The notes under the pieces were generated by a model that saw only the letters and a program-made list of their open reading frames with translations, had not been told where the DNA came from and searched no databases. DNA of 64,000 bases from Streptomyces sp. SS1-1 (GTDB lineage Bacteria; Actinomycetota; Actinomycetes; Streptomycetales; Streptomycetaceae): positions 6,798,501 to 6,862,500 of the forward strand of contig NZ_WBXN01000004.1 of NCBI RefSeq assembly GCF_008973465.1, written 5' to 3'. This document shows positions 40,590 through 50,091 of this stretch, piece by piece. The translations under genes were made by a program, and so were the position numbers. Each line of letters opens with the position of its first letter. The first letter of the stretch is position 1.

Positions 40590-41576
40590 TCAGGAGGATC
40601 CGTCCACCGCGTCCCGCACCGTGCCGTCCGTCAGGTAGTCCGTCACGTTGCGTACCGCTGCCAGGGCGATGCGGACCATCGTCTCGCGGGTGACTCCGCC
40701 GACGTGCGGGGAGAGGACGACGTTCGGGGCGTGGAGCAACCGCAGGGCGGGCGTGGGGGGTTCGGGGTCGAAGACGTCCAGGCCCGCCCCGGCCAGGGCG
40801 CCCTTCTCCAGAGCGTCCGCCAGGGCGTTCTGGTCGATCAGGGCGCCCCGTGCCGTGTTGACCACGAACGCCGACGGTTTGAGCAGTGCGAGGCGCCGGG
40901 CGTCCAGCAGGTGCCGCGTCTCCTCGGTGAGCGGGGTGTGCAGGGAGACGTAGTCGGAGAGCCGGCACAGCTCGTCGAGCGGCACATGGCGGGCGCCGCC
41001 CGCCTCCGCCTCTGCTTCCGGTGCCGCCCGCCGGCGTCCGGCGTAGACGACGGTCATGTCGAACGCGACGGCCCGCCGGGCGACCTGACGCCCGATCTGA
41101 CCGAGGCCCACGATGCCGAGCGTCTTGCCGGACAGCTCGGTGAGCGAGCCCTGGAGGCGGGGGAGCGCCCACTCGCCCTCGGCGAGCGCGAGGTGCCCGG
41201 GGACCACCTGTTTGGCCAGCGCCAGCATCAGCGCGAAGGTCTGCTCGGCCACGTTCTGCGCCTCGGCGCCGCTGGAGCCGATCGTGCACACCCGGATGCC
41301 GCGCTCCCGGGCCGCCGTCACGTCGACGTAGTCGAACCCGTGGCTCGCGCACTGCACCAGTTCCAGCTCCGGCGCCGCGGCGAGGTGGGTGGCGGTGACC
41401 GGGGCCAGGGCGGTGATGACGACCTGGGCGCGGCGCAGCGCGTCCGGGTCCTCGTCGGCCGCCTCGACGACGGTGACGTGCGCGTCGCCGGGCAGCAGCG
41501 CGGCCAGTCCGGCGCCGACGCCCCGGCCGCCGACGTGCGGCGGGACGACGGCCAGCACGTGCCGGGCGGCGCTCAC
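40590..41576 (-). CDS. D-isomer-specific 2-hydroxyacid dehydrogenase
   Basis: 328 residues. NAD-binding motif GIVGLGQIGRQVARRA, then SLHTPLTEETRHLLDA, VVNTARGALIDQNALADAL (catalytic Arg), GLDVFDPEPPTPA (Glu) and NVVLSPHVGG (His) complete the charge-relay set of the family. It oxidises a D-2-hydroxyacid or reduces a 2-ketoacid. Its GTG start overlaps the stop of the upstream hydroxyacid oxidase gene by four bases (GTGA), so the two are translationally coupled and probably work on related substrates. Confidence 0.88.
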   Translation of the reverse strand: MSAARHVLAVVPPHVGGRGVGAGLAALLPGDAHVTVVEAADEDPDALRRAQVVITALAPVTATHLAAAPELELVQCASHGFDYVDVTAARERGIRVCTIGSSGAEAQNVAEQTFALMLALAKQVVPGHLALAEGEWALPRLQGSLTELSGKTLGIVGLGQIGRQVARRAVAFDMTVVYAGRRRAAPEAEAEAGGARHVPLDELCRLSDYVSLHTPLTEETRHLLDARRLALLKPSAFVVNTARGALIDQNALADALEKGALAGAGLDVFDPEPPTPALRLLHAPNVVLSPHVGGVTRETMVRIALAAVRNVTDYLTDGTVRDAVDGSS

Positions 41577-42742
41577 GCGGTCGCCTCCACGAGGTCGCCG
41601 GGGCCGACGGTGCCGGGGCCCGCGTGCCCGGACAGGGCGAGCGTGAGGTCGAGTTCGGCGAGCAGGCAGCGGATGACGTGCTCGACGCCCGCCTGTCCGT
41701 CGAGTCCGAGCCCGTACGCGTACGGCCGTCCGACGAGGACCGCCCGTGCGCCGAGGGCGAGGGCCTTGAAGATGTCGTCCCCGGTGCGCACCCCGCTGTC
41801 GAACAGCACCGTCAGCCGGTCACCGACCGCCTCCACCACACCGGGCAGGGCGTCCGCGGCGCCGATCGAGCCGGCCACCTGGCGTCCGCCGTGGTTGGAG
41901 ACGATCACGCCGTCCATCCCGGCGTCGGCGGCGGCCCGGGCGTCGTCCGGGTGCAGGACGCCCTTGAGGACGATGGGGCCGTCCCAGTTCTCCCGCAGGA
42001 ACGCGAGGTCCGGCCAGGTCTTCGCCGGATCGGAGAACATGCCGACGAAGTGCATGACGGCGGCGTTCGGGTCCTCGTGGACGGGCTTGGCCAGACCGGC
42101 CTGGAAGGCGGGGTCGGAGAAGTAGTTGGCGGTGCCGACGCCGTGCAGGAAGGGCAGGTACGCCTGGTCGAGATCGCGCGGCCGCCAGGCGAGCATCGGG
42201 GTGTCGAGGGTGACGACGAGCGCGGTGTACCCGGCGGTCTTCGCCCGGCCCAGGAAGCTGCGCGCCACCTCCGGGTCCTTCGGCCAGTACAGCTGGAACC
42301 AGCGCTCGGCGTCGCCCATCGCCTCCGCCACCCGCTCCAGCGGGGTGCTGGACGCGGACGACAGGATGAACGGCACGCCCTGCGCGGCGGCGGCGCGGGC
42401 GGCCGCGCTCTCGGCGTCCGGGTGCATGATCGACAGCACGCCGATCGGCGCCAGCGCGACGGGGGCGGGCAGGGCGCGGCCCAGCACCTCGACGGACAGG
42501 TCCCGTTCGTGGACGTCCCGCAGCATGCGCGGGACGATCCGGCGGCGGTCCAGGGCCGCCCGGTTGGCGCGGGCCGTGCTGCCGGCGCCGGCGCTGCCCG
42601 CCACATAGCCCACGGGGCCGGGGCCGAGGCGCTGTTCGGTCAGCTCCTCCAGCCGGGTCAGGTCGGTGGGGAGCCGGGGCACGGCGCCCGACATGCCGTT
42701 CAGATAGATCTCGTACTGGAAGTCGGCCCAGTGCCTGCCCAT
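41573..42742 (-). CDS. FMN-dependent alpha-hydroxyacid oxidase (lactate 2-monooxygenase-like)
   Basis: 389 residues. RHWADFQYEIYLNGMSG and the FMN sites VALAPIGVLSIMHPDAE, FQLYWPKDP, VVTLDTPMLAWRPRDLD are typical of lactate 2-monooxygenase relatives; VIVSNHGGRQVAG carries the catalytic His and Arg, and VLFDSGVRTGDDIFKALALGARAVLVGRPYAYGL closes the barrel. It would oxidise an L-2-hydroxyacid to a ketoacid (or its decarboxylated product). First gene of a two-gene unit with the D-hydroxyacid dehydrogenase. Confidence 0.87.
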   Translation of the reverse strand: MGRHWADFQYEIYLNGMSGAVPRLPTDLTRLEELTEQRLGPGPVGYVAGSAGAGSTARANRAALDRRRIVPRMLRDVHERDLSVEVLGRALPAPVALAPIGVLSIMHPDAESAAARAAAAQGVPFILSSASSTPLERVAEAMGDAERWFQLYWPKDPEVARSFLGRAKTAGYTALVVTLDTPMLAWRPRDLDQAYLPFLHGVGTANYFSDPAFQAGLAKPVHEDPNAAVMHFVGMFSDPAKTWPDLAFLRENWDGPIVLKGVLHPDDARAAADAGMDGVIVSNHGGRQVAGSIGAADALPGVVEAVGDRLTVLFDSGVRTGDDIFKALALGARAVLVGRPYAYGLGLDGQAGVEHVIRCLLAELDLTLALSGHAGPGTVGPGDLVEATA

Positions 42743-42785
42743 GCGTACGACCCGCCTCTCGTCCCTGAGACCGCGCTGTACGCAG

Positions 42786-42801
42786 ACCATACCGACCGGT
42801 A
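42786..42801 (-). promoter_or_regulatory. -10 box and TetR-type operator of the hydroxyacid operon
   Basis: On the minus strand TATGGT (42786-42791) is a good -10. It abuts TACCGACCGGTA (42790-42801), symmetric at 10 of 12 bases, a form seen in sites of TetR-family receptors. The regulator is not encoded nearby. Confidence 0.4.
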
Positions 42802-42964
42802 GGGCAGGCGGGGACCGGGGGGCGCACACCGGCGTGCGGGGGTGGATCGTGTGGTCGGACCCCGCTCAGGTCTCCACCAGAGGCCCCCAACCGGAATGTT
42901 TCAGGCCTATTAATGAACCCATGGAAACCAGCCAGCGGGCGACTTCGAGCGATCAGGAATGGCC

Positions 42965-42984
42965 ACGTTCCGGCATTGGAACGT
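42965..42984. promoter_or_regulatory. Inverted repeat upstream of the subtilisin inhibitor gene
   Basis: Perfect 7-bp arms ACGTTCC and GGAACGT separated by 6 bases, about 165 bases upstream of the start codon. Role unknown; suits a dimeric regulator. Confidence 0.4.
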
Positions 42985-43148
42985 TCGAATTCCGTTACTT
43001 CGCGCCACTGATTCAATACGCAAGGTTACTGAAACCCGTGGTGTCGATGTGAGTTTCGGCGGCGGACTCGGCAGACTCCCGCTCGTCGTTCCGGCACCGA
43101 TCGCGCCGGAGCCGGCACACCCCCGACACAAGCGGAAGGATGCACACA

Positions 43149-43583
43149 ATGCGGAACACCGCGCGCTGGGCAGCGACCCTCGCTCTGACGGCCACCGCCG
43201 TCTGCGGACCCCTCACCGGGTCCGCCCTGGCCGCCCCCGACGCCGCTCCCGCCTCGCTCTACGCCCCCTCGGCGCTGGTGCTGACCCTCGCTCACGGCGA
43301 CACCGCCGCCCTCGCCTCCCCGGCACGCGCGGTGACCCTGAGCTGCGCCCCGACGCCCTCCGGCACCCATCCCGCCCCGGCGGCGGCCTGTGCCGAACTG
43401 CGGGGCCTGAACGGCGACTTCGACGCCCTGAGAGCGACCGAAGGGGTGATGTGCACCAAGCAGTACGACCCCGTCGTCGTCACCGTGGACGGGGTCTGGC
43501 AGGGCAAGCGCGTCTCCTATGAACGCGCGTTCGCCAACGACTGCGTGAAGGGCTCCTTCGGGACCAGCCTCTTCGCGTTCTGA
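43149..43583 (+). CDS. Subtilisin inhibitor-like (SSI family) secreted protease inhibitor
   Basis: 144 residues, the exact size of SSI precursors. Signal peptide about 1-31 (cleavage near ALAA/PDAAP). Mature protein keeps the four cysteines (66, 81, 102, 132) that form two disulphides and the reactive loop [20 protein letters not shown]; the P1 residue is Lys104 and P1' Gln. A Lys at P1 predicts inhibition of trypsin-like as well as subtilisin-like enzymes. Start ATG 43149 is chosen because the ATG at 43140 overlaps the ribosome binding site. Inhibitors of this family control extracellular proteases during mycelial development. Confidence 0.93.
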   Translation: MRNTARWAATLALTATAVCGPLTGSALAAPDAAPASLYAPSALVLTLAHGDTAALASPARAVTLSCAPTPSGTHPAPAAACAELRGLNGDFDALRATEGVMCTKQYDPVVVTVDGVWQGKRVSYERAFANDCVKGSFGTSLFAF

Positions 43584-43675
43584 GACCGGGGCGGCACCTG
43601 GGACCCCGTGCAGTGCGTCCGGGCTCGCGGATGGGGAGATGCGAGCACGGCCGAGGGGTCGGGTGTCACCTCGCA

Positions 43676-43718
43676 TGGGTGCCGGCCGGGCGGAGTGGGG
43701 CCGCCCGACCGGCACCCA
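43676..43718 (+). terminator. Long hairpin terminator after the subtilisin inhibitor gene
   Basis: 18-bp stem with one mismatch (TGGGTGCCGG... against ...CCGGCACCCA) and a 7-base loop, about 93 bases after the stop codon and before a convergent small gene. Confidence 0.65.
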
Positions 43719-43743
43719 GATCGTTGTACGGACCCACGGCCCG

Positions 43744-43926
43744 TCAGTCGCCCCGCGACTGCTCCTGGGCCTCCTGGTTGGGAGTGACCGCCTCACCGGC
43801 CTCGCCCCTGCGGCGGCGCTCGGCGGGGGTCTCCCGGACCCGGCGCCCGGCCTCGGCGACCTCCTCCGTCACCTCCTCCAGGGCGGTCTCGGGGTGCTCC
43901 TGGTGCTGCCTGTCGTCCTGGGACAC
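43744..43926 (-). CDS. Small charged helical hypothetical protein
   Basis: 60 residues, GTG start with GGAGGAG 7 bases upstream. Sequence is highly charged and helical (EHPETALEEVTEEVAEAGRR, PAERRRRGEAGEAV), without hydrophobic core or cysteine. It follows the Ppx/GppA-like gene on the same strand by 23 bases, so is probably co-transcribed. Function unknown. Confidence 0.55.
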   Translation of the reverse strand: MSQDDRQHQEHPETALEEVTEEVAEAGRRVRETPAERRRRGEAGEAVTPNQEAQEQSRGD

Positions 43927-43949
43927 GGACTGCTCCTCCTGTCGTTCGG

Positions 43950-44966
43950 TCAGCTGGTCGCCGGGGCGGCGGCGATGCGCAGCGGCGCGGGCCGCTCCGC
44001 CCCGGGGTCCTCGTCGTGGCCGGTGACCTCCGTCCACCAGCCGGGGCCGTCCTCGATGTGACGCAGCATGATCCCCTCGCGGATCGCCCACGGGCAGATC
44101 GTCACCGCCTCCAGCCCGGTCAGCTTCATCGCGGTGTGCGCGATCACCGCGCCGGCCAGACTCTGCTCGGCCCGCGGCGCGGAGATCCCCGGCAGCAGGA
44201 CCCGCTCGGCGGCGCTCAGCGCCGACATCCGGTCCACCGCCTCCCGCAGGTCCTCGCGCGTCAGCCGCCGCTCGACGAACGGGCCGTGCCGGCCGGGCGG
44301 CGCCCCGCACAACCGGCCCAGCTGCTGGAACGTGCGCGAGGTGGCGGCGGCCGTCCGCGGCCTCTCCCACCGGATCCGGGCGGCGACGTCCCGCAGCCGG
44401 TGGCGGACCGAACGGCGCAGGTCCCGCAGCCGCCGCGGATCGGGAAGGTCGTCGCCGGCCGTCAGGAACTCATGGGTCAGCCGGTTCGCGCCCAGCGGCA
44501 GCGAGGCTACGAAGTCCGGCAGCCGGCCCCGGCCGAACGCCACCTCCAGCGACCCGCCGCCGATGTCCAGCAGGGCGAGCGGACCCGACCGCCAGCCCAT
44601 CCAGCGCCGCGCCGCGAGGAACGTCAGCTCGGCCTCCAGCTCACCGGGCAGCGTGCACAGCCGCACCCCGGTCCGCAGCCGCACGGCGCGCAGCACCTCC
44701 GCCCGGTTGGGCGCGGAGCGCACCACCGCGGTCGCGAAGGCCAGCGGCGCCGCCGCGCCCCACTTCTCCGCGGTGCGGCTCGCCGCGGCGACGGCGTGGA
44801 CGAGCCGCTCCACCGCCTCCCCGGGGATCGGATCCCCCGGTTTGACCTGCTCGGACAGCCGCAGCCGCCACTTCTCGGTGTGCACGGGCAGCGGCGCGCC
44901 GTCCTGGGCGTCGGACACCACCAGCCGGACCGTCTTCGATCCCACATCCACGACGCTGATACGCAT
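43950..44966 (-). CDS. Ppx/GppA family phosphatase (exopolyphosphatase-like)
   Basis: 338 residues of the actin-like ATPase superfamily. VVDVGSKTVRLVVSD at the N-terminus is the first phosphate loop (usually DxGSNxxR; here Asn is Lys), and LALLDIGGGSLEVAFG is the second. ELEAELTF corresponds to the catalytic-Glu region. Family enzymes hydrolyse terminal phosphate from polyphosphate or pppGpp. The DVGSKT variant is common in one actinobacterial subfamily (Ppx1/Ppx2-like). Located directly beyond the end of the peptide export operon. Confidence 0.85.
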   Translation of the reverse strand: MRISVVDVGSKTVRLVVSDAQDGAPLPVHTEKWRLRLSEQVKPGDPIPGEAVERLVHAVAAASRTAEKWGAAAPLAFATAVVRSAPNRAEVLRAVRLRTGVRLCTLPGELEAELTFLAARRWMGWRSGPLALLDIGGGSLEVAFGRGRLPDFVASLPLGANRLTHEFLTAGDDLPDPRRLRDLRRSVRHRLRDVAARIRWERPRTAAATSRTFQQLGRLCGAPPGRHGPFVERRLTREDLREAVDRMSALSAAERVLLPGISAPRAEQSLAGAVIAHTAMKLTGLEAVTICPWAIREGIMLRHIEDGPGWWTEVTGHDEDPGAERPAPLRIAAAPATS

Positions 44967-45001
44967 GGCTCGGCAAGTACCCCCGTACGCCGATCGTCAA
45001 C

Positions 45002-45036
45002 GGCCCGGACGGCGATTCCCCGTCGTCGTCCGGGCC
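45002..45036 (-). terminator. Terminator hairpin at the end of the peptide export operon
   Basis: Perfect 10-bp stem GGCCCGGACG / CGTCCGGGCC with a 15-base loop, 15 bases after the stop of the last exporter gene (minus strand). Confidence 0.55.
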
Positions 45037-45050
45037 GGCCGCGCCGCCGC

Positions 45051-47867
45051 TCAGGCCAGCTGGCGCCGCACCAGCTCGTGCAGCCGCCCGCCCGTGTCCG
45101 CGAGGAGTTCGGCCGGCGGGCCCTGCTGGGCGACCTTGCCGTCCTCCATCACGATCACCCGGTCGGCGTCCAGCACCGTGGACAGACGGTGCGCGATGAC
45201 CACGCGCGTGGCGTTCAGGGCCCGTGTGGACTCGATGACCGTGCGCTGCGTCTCGTTGTCGAGGGCGCTGGTCGCCTCGTCGAAGAACAGGATGCGCGGA
45301 CGGCGGATCAGCGCCTGGGCGATCATCAGGCGCTGACGCTGACCGCCGGAGACGGCCCCGCTGCCCGAGACGATGGTGTGCAGCCCCATCGGCATCCGCT
45401 TGATGTCCTCGGCGAGCCCCGCCATCTCCGCCGCCGCCATCGCCTCTTCCGGCGTGTACGGCTCGGTGCCGCAGATGACGTCGAGGATGGAGCCGGTGAA
45501 CGGCTGGGCGTGCTGGAGCACCACTCCGCACTGGCGGCGCACCGCCGACTGGTCGAGCGCCGCGAGGTCCTGCCCGTCGTACAGGACGCTGCCCGAGACC
45601 GGCTTGTCGAAGCCGATCAGCAGCCGCAGCAGCGTCGACTTGCCGCAGCCGCTGGGGCCGACCACCGCGACGAACTCGCCCGGCCGGATCTGGAACGACA
45701 CGTCGTCCAGGACCAGCGGGCCGTCGTCGGAGTACCGGAAGGACAGCCGGCGCGCCTCGATCGCCCCGGTCAGCGGCCCCGGCCGGGTGCTGCCCGCCCG
45801 CACCTCCGGCGTGGCCCGCAGCACCGGCTCGATCTCCTGGAACAGCGGCAGCGCCGACACCGCCGAGACGAACGCGCCGGTCAGCTGGGTCACCGACGTC
45901 AGCAGCATCGTCACCGACGTGCTGAAGGTCAGGAACGCCGCCGCCGACATCGAGCCGCGCGCCGGACCGGCCAGCAGCATGAACATCAGCAGCGTGCACA
46001 ACGGCAGGTACACCGCGCCCAGCACCGCCGTCAGGTTCTTGATCCGGCCCACCCGCTGCTGCAGCTCCCGGCTGCGCGCGAACTCCTCCGCCCACGCCGC
46101 GTACGCGTAGTTCTCCGCCGCCGCGACCCGCAGCTTCGGCAGCCCGCGCAGCGTCTGGAACGCCTGGTTGTTCAGCTTGTTGCTCAGCACCACCAGCCGC
46201 CGCTGCCAGCGCACCTGCCACAGCCCGAGGCCCAGGAACACGGCCGCGATCACCACGAGCATGCCGATCGCGGCCATGGCCATCGGCACGCTGTACCAGA
46301 ACAGCAGCCCCAGGTTCATCGCGCCGACGGTCACCGACTGCGCCACGACCGGGCCGACCCCCGCCAGCAGCCTGCGGATCGCGCTGATCCCCATCGCCTG
46401 GCTGGCCAGCTCGCCCGTGGAGCGCTCGGTGAAGAACCGGGTGGGCAGCCGCAGCAGCCGGTCCCACAGGGCGGGCTGCAACGTCGCCTCGATCCGGCCC
46501 TCCAGCCGCAGGATCGTCAGGTTCTGCAGCAGCATGAACGCCGCCGCCACCACCCCGCTGATCATCACGGCCAGGCACACCTGCACGATCAGCCCGGTCT
46601 GCGCCTTCGGCACGAACTCGCCCAGCACCTTGCCGGTCGCCACCGGCACCAGCGCGCCGATCGCCACCGTCACCAGCCCGCTGAGCAGCAGCCGCACCAG
46701 GTCGCCCGCGGTGCCCCGCATGCTGAACCGCAGCAGCCGCAGCGGGCTCAGCGGCCGGTCGGGCAGCGGCCGGTAGAACATCACCGCACGCGGTTCAAAC
46801 TCCTCCGCGTTGGCCTTCTCGACCGGCGTCTCCCGGCCGGTCGCCGGATGCACCGCCACATAGCCGCCGCGCCGCCACAGCAGCGCGACCGGCGCCCCGG
46901 ACAGCGCCCGGTGGCCGACGAGCGGGCCGATGTCGTCCCGCCACCACCGGCCCTCCAGACGCACCGACCGGGTCCGTACCCGGGAGGCCAGGGCGACGCG
47001 TTCCACCGGGTCGAGCCGGTCGCTCTCCGTGCCGCCGTGCACCGCGTCGGCCAGGGTGAACCCGGCCGCCTCGGCGACGATCCGGCACGCCGCGTACCCG
47101 GCGTCCGCGTCGGCGGCCGTCGTGCGCTTGCCGTTCCGCTTGCCGATGGACGCCAGCAGTGTCCGGTCGGCCTGCGCCCGCACCGCCTCCCCGGCCTTGA
47201 TGCCGGCGGCCGTACGGGTCTCGTGGGTGCGCTCCAGCTGCTCGATCCACCGGTCCAGCGTCGTCAGCAGGCGGTACTGCTGGTCCACCATGGACTGCCA
47301 CACCGCCGGGTCGATCAGCAGATCGGCGGCGGCCTCCGCGCCGTACAGCGAGCCGTACTGCACGCTGCCCGGCGGCACCTGCATCCAGAACACGTCGTCG
47401 TCGGTCACCTCGGCCGCCCGCTCGGTGGCCATGGGCGCCTGGAACAGGATGGAGAGGCTGCGGCCCACGCCGAGCGCGAGCGCGTACTCCAGGGGGCTGG
47501 TCTGCGGCGGGACGTACTGCGGGTTGCCGTACTCGTCATACGACCAGGTCTGCGTGGGCGCGGGCTGGTACAGCTCGCGCAGCCCGATCCGGTGCACGAC
47601 GCAGTCCCTGAGCGGGCGGGCCACCAGCGTGTGCTGCGGTCCCGCGACCGGGCCCAGCAGCAGCGAGCCCGCCTCCAGACGGCCCAGGTGGTGCCAGTGG
47701 CCCTGCTCCCCGGCGTCCACCGCGAACAGGTCCACCGCGCCGGACGCCACCAGCCACAGCACCTGCGGCCCCTCCAGGTCCAGGCGGTTGAGGCCGGAGC
47801 AGTCGAGGGCCGAGCCCAGCTGCCCGAGCGCGTCGAGGACGAGGTCCCCCTCGTTCACGGTCGTCAT
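45051..47867 (-). CDS. NHLM-type peptide export ABC transporter, ATP-binding/permease protein 2
   Basis: 938 residues. The first 370 or so form a soluble domain without a C39 peptidase (includes SGAVDLFAVDAGEQGHWHHLGRLEAGSLLLGP, reminiscent of a cyclic-nucleotide-binding-like fold). Then six membrane helices and an ABC ATPase: Walker A GPSGCGKST, signature VSGGQRQR, Walker B ILFFDEATSALD, switch His in IAHR. This is the layout of the second, peptidase-less transporter of NHLM bacteriocin export systems. It starts one base after the stop of the C39 transporter gene, so both are made together and may form a heterodimer. Confidence 0.87.
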   Translation of the reverse strand: MTTVNEGDLVLDALGQLGSALDCSGLNRLDLEGPQVLWLVASGAVDLFAVDAGEQGHWHHLGRLEAGSLLLGPVAGPQHTLVARPLRDCVVHRIGLRELYQPAPTQTWSYDEYGNPQYVPPQTSPLEYALALGVGRSLSILFQAPMATERAAEVTDDDVFWMQVPPGSVQYGSLYGAEAAADLLIDPAVWQSMVDQQYRLLTTLDRWIEQLERTHETRTAAGIKAGEAVRAQADRTLLASIGKRNGKRTTAADADAGYAACRIVAEAAGFTLADAVHGGTESDRLDPVERVALASRVRTRSVRLEGRWWRDDIGPLVGHRALSGAPVALLWRRGGYVAVHPATGRETPVEKANAEEFEPRAVMFYRPLPDRPLSPLRLLRFSMRGTAGDLVRLLLSGLVTVAIGALVPVATGKVLGEFVPKAQTGLIVQVCLAVMISGVVAAAFMLLQNLTILRLEGRIEATLQPALWDRLLRLPTRFFTERSTGELASQAMGISAIRRLLAGVGPVVAQSVTVGAMNLGLLFWYSVPMAMAAIGMLVVIAAVFLGLGLWQVRWQRRLVVLSNKLNNQAFQTLRGLPKLRVAAAENYAYAAWAEEFARSRELQQRVGRIKNLTAVLGAVYLPLCTLLMFMLLAGPARGSMSAAAFLTFSTSVTMLLTSVTQLTGAFVSAVSALPLFQEIEPVLRATPEVRAGSTRPGPLTGAIEARRLSFRYSDDGPLVLDDVSFQIRPGEFVAVVGPSGCGKSTLLRLLIGFDKPVSGSVLYDGQDLAALDQSAVRRQCGVVLQHAQPFTGSILDVICGTEPYTPEEAMAAAEMAGLAEDIKRMPMGLHTIVSGSGAVSGGQRQRLMIAQALIRRPRILFFDEATSALDNETQRTVIESTRALNATRVVIAHRLSTVLDADRVIVMEDGKVAQQGPPAELLADTGGRLHELVRRQLA

Positions 47868-47868
47868 C

Positions 47869-50091
47869 TCACCGCTCCCTGACCAGGGCCGCGTAGGCGC
47901 CGCCGAGCGCCACCAGCTCCTCGTGCCGTCCGCGTTCGACGATCGTGCCGTGCTGGAGCACGACGATCTCGTCGCTGTCGCGCACCGTGCTGAGCCGGTG
48001 CGCGATCACCACACAGGCGCAGCCGCGCCGGCGCAGGTTGTCCATCACGACCAGCTCGGTCTCGGCGTCCAGCGCGCTGGTCACCTCGTCCAGGACGAGG
48101 ATGCTGGGGCGGCGCACCAGCGCCCGCGCGATCTCCAGCCGCTGGCGCTGCCCGCCGGAGAAGTTCCGGCCGTCCTGCTCGACCCGGCTGCGGATGCCGC
48201 CCGGCCGCCGCATCACCACGTCGTACAGGGCCGCGTCGCGCAGCGCCTCCTCCACCGCCTCGTCCGGGACGGACGGGTCCCACAGGGCCACGTTGTCGCG
48301 GACGGTCCCCTCGAACAGGAACACGTCCTGGTCGACGAAGGAGACGGACGAGGCGAGCGCCCCGCGCGGGATGTCCTCGATCCGGCGGCCGTCGATGCGG
48401 ATGACGCCCTCCCAGGGGGCGTACAGGCCCGAGATCAGCCGGGACACGGTCGACTTGCCGCTGCCCGAGCCGCCGACCAGCGCCACCTGCCGGCCGGGCC
48501 CCACGGTCAGGTCGAAGCCGGTCAGCAGCGGCTTGTCCAGGGGGCTGTACCCGAAGGTGATGTTCTGCAGCTCCACGTGTCCCTGGAGCCGGCGCGTGGA
48601 CTCGCCCGCGCCGGGGCGGCCGTAGAGCGGGTCCGCCTCGAAGTTCTCCACGTCCTTCAGCCGGGCCACGTCCGCCGCGAAGTCCTGGATGCGGCCCGCG
48701 ACGCCGTTGAGCCGGGTGATGGGGGCGGTGAACCGGGTCACCAGGGCCTGGAAGGCCACCAGCAGACCGACGGAGATACCGCCCTCGACCGCGCGCATGC
48801 CGCCGATCCACAGGATCAGCGCGCTGTTGAGCGTGGCGAGAGTGGGGGCGACCACGCCGAGCCAGGCGCTCGGCACCCCGAGGCGCTGCTGCTCCTCCAG
48901 CGTGGTGGCATGCTGCCCGGCCCACTTGCGGAAGTAGCCGTCCTCGCCGCCGGTCGCCTTCATCGTCTCGATCAGCTGCAGACCCGTGTAGGCGGTGTTG
49001 GTCAGCCGGGCGCTGTCCGCGCGCAGCTTCGCCGTACGGGTCGCCCGCAGCCGGATGACGACCCGCATGGCGACGATGTTCAGCAGGGCGACGCCGATGC
49101 CGACGAACGTCAGCTGCGGGTCGTACGTGTAGAGCAGGACCGCGTAGAGGACGACGACGACCGCGTCCACGCCGGCCGCGGCGAGGTCCCGGGCCAGCGT
49201 CTCGGCGACCGCGTCGTTGGACTGGAGCCGCTGCACCAGGTCGGCCGGGCTGCGCTGGGAGAAGAACGTCACCGGCAGCCGCAGCAGATGACGCAGGAAG
49301 CGGGCGCTGGACAGGGTGGAGGAGATGATCCGGCCGCGCAGCAGGTTCGCCTGCTGCAGCCAGGTCAGCACGACGGTCAGCGCCACACAGGTCCCCATCG
49401 ACGCGAACAGCGTGCCCAGCAGGGACGTCTGGCCGCCGATCAGGAACATGTCGATATAGGTGCGGCTCAGCGCGGGCACCGCCGCGCCGACCGCGACCAG
49501 CAGCAGGCTGGCGAGGACGGCAGCGGGCATGGTGCCCGCGGTGCCGCGCAGCCGGGCCGGCATCGCGCCGAGCACCCCGGGCCGGCGTCCGCCCCTGCTG
49601 AAGCCCTCCCCGGGCTCCATGACCAGGACGACCCCGGTGAAGCTGCCGTCGAAGTCCTCCATGGGCACGAAACGGCGGCCCTTGGCGGGGTCGTTGACGT
49701 ACACGCCCCGGCGGCCGAAGCGGCGGCCCATGCCGTCGAAGACGACGTAGTGGTTGAACTCCCAGAACAGGATGGCCGGCGCCTTCACCTCGGCGAGGGC
49801 GGCCGTGTCCATCTGCATGCCCTTGGCGGTCAGGCCGTAACTGCGGGCGGCCTTCAGCAGGTTGCTGGCGCGCGAGCCGTCCCGGGAGACGCCGCACGCG
49901 ATGCGCAGTTCCTCCAGCGGGACGTGCCGGCCGTAGTGGCCGAGCACCATCGCCAGGGAGGCGGCGCCGCACTCGACGGCCTCCATCTGGAGCACGGTGG
50001 GGGTGCGGACGGTCTTCGCCCGGCCCTTCGGCACGGGACGCTTGGGGGGAGCGGCGCGGCGTCTGCTCCGCGTCTGCTGTGCGGTGCTCAT
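47869..50091 (-). CDS. Peptidase-containing (C39) NHLM-type peptide export ABC transporter
   Basis: 740 residues. N-terminal C39 cysteine peptidase with catalytic Cys41 in VECGAASLAM, His114 in NHYVVFDG and Asp134 in NDPAKG; it should cut after the double Gly of the precursor. Middle six-helix membrane domain, then an ATPase with Walker A GGSGSGKST, signature FSGGQRQR, Walker B ILVLDEVTSALD and IAHR. It overlaps the adaptor gene by four bases (ATGA). It would remove the leader and move the peptide across the membrane in one step. Confidence 0.9.
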   Translation of the reverse strand: MSTAQQTRSRRRAAPPKRPVPKGRAKTVRTPTVLQMEAVECGAASLAMVLGHYGRHVPLEELRIACGVSRDGSRASNLLKAARSYGLTAKGMQMDTAALAEVKAPAILFWEFNHYVVFDGMGRRFGRRGVYVNDPAKGRRFVPMEDFDGSFTGVVLVMEPGEGFSRGGRRPGVLGAMPARLRGTAGTMPAAVLASLLLVAVGAAVPALSRTYIDMFLIGGQTSLLGTLFASMGTCVALTVVLTWLQQANLLRGRIISSTLSSARFLRHLLRLPVTFFSQRSPADLVQRLQSNDAVAETLARDLAAAGVDAVVVVLYAVLLYTYDPQLTFVGIGVALLNIVAMRVVIRLRATRTAKLRADSARLTNTAYTGLQLIETMKATGGEDGYFRKWAGQHATTLEEQQRLGVPSAWLGVVAPTLATLNSALILWIGGMRAVEGGISVGLLVAFQALVTRFTAPITRLNGVAGRIQDFAADVARLKDVENFEADPLYGRPGAGESTRRLQGHVELQNITFGYSPLDKPLLTGFDLTVGPGRQVALVGGSGSGKSTVSRLISGLYAPWEGVIRIDGRRIEDIPRGALASSVSFVDQDVFLFEGTVRDNVALWDPSVPDEAVEEALRDAALYDVVMRRPGGIRSRVEQDGRNFSGGQRQRLEIARALVRRPSILVLDEVTSALDAETELVVMDNLRRRGCACVVIAHRLSTVRDSDEIVVLQHGTIVERGRHEELVALGGAYAALVRER

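Larger units (their letters stand above)
42743..43148. other. Divergent control region of hydroxyacid oxidase and subtilisin inhibitor
   Basis: No gene seen. Contains an operator-like TACCGACCGGTA at 42790-42801, an inverted repeat ACGTTCC-N6-GGAACGT at 42965-42984, and an AT-rich stretch 42890-43050 that probably holds the inhibitor promoter. AAGGA at 43136-43140 serves the inhibitor. Confidence 0.5.

Noticed and set aside
44016-47882. 1288-codon plus-strand frame
   Set aside because: Antisense to the Ppx/GppA and ABC transporter genes; His/Arg/Gln-rich composition typical of shadows.
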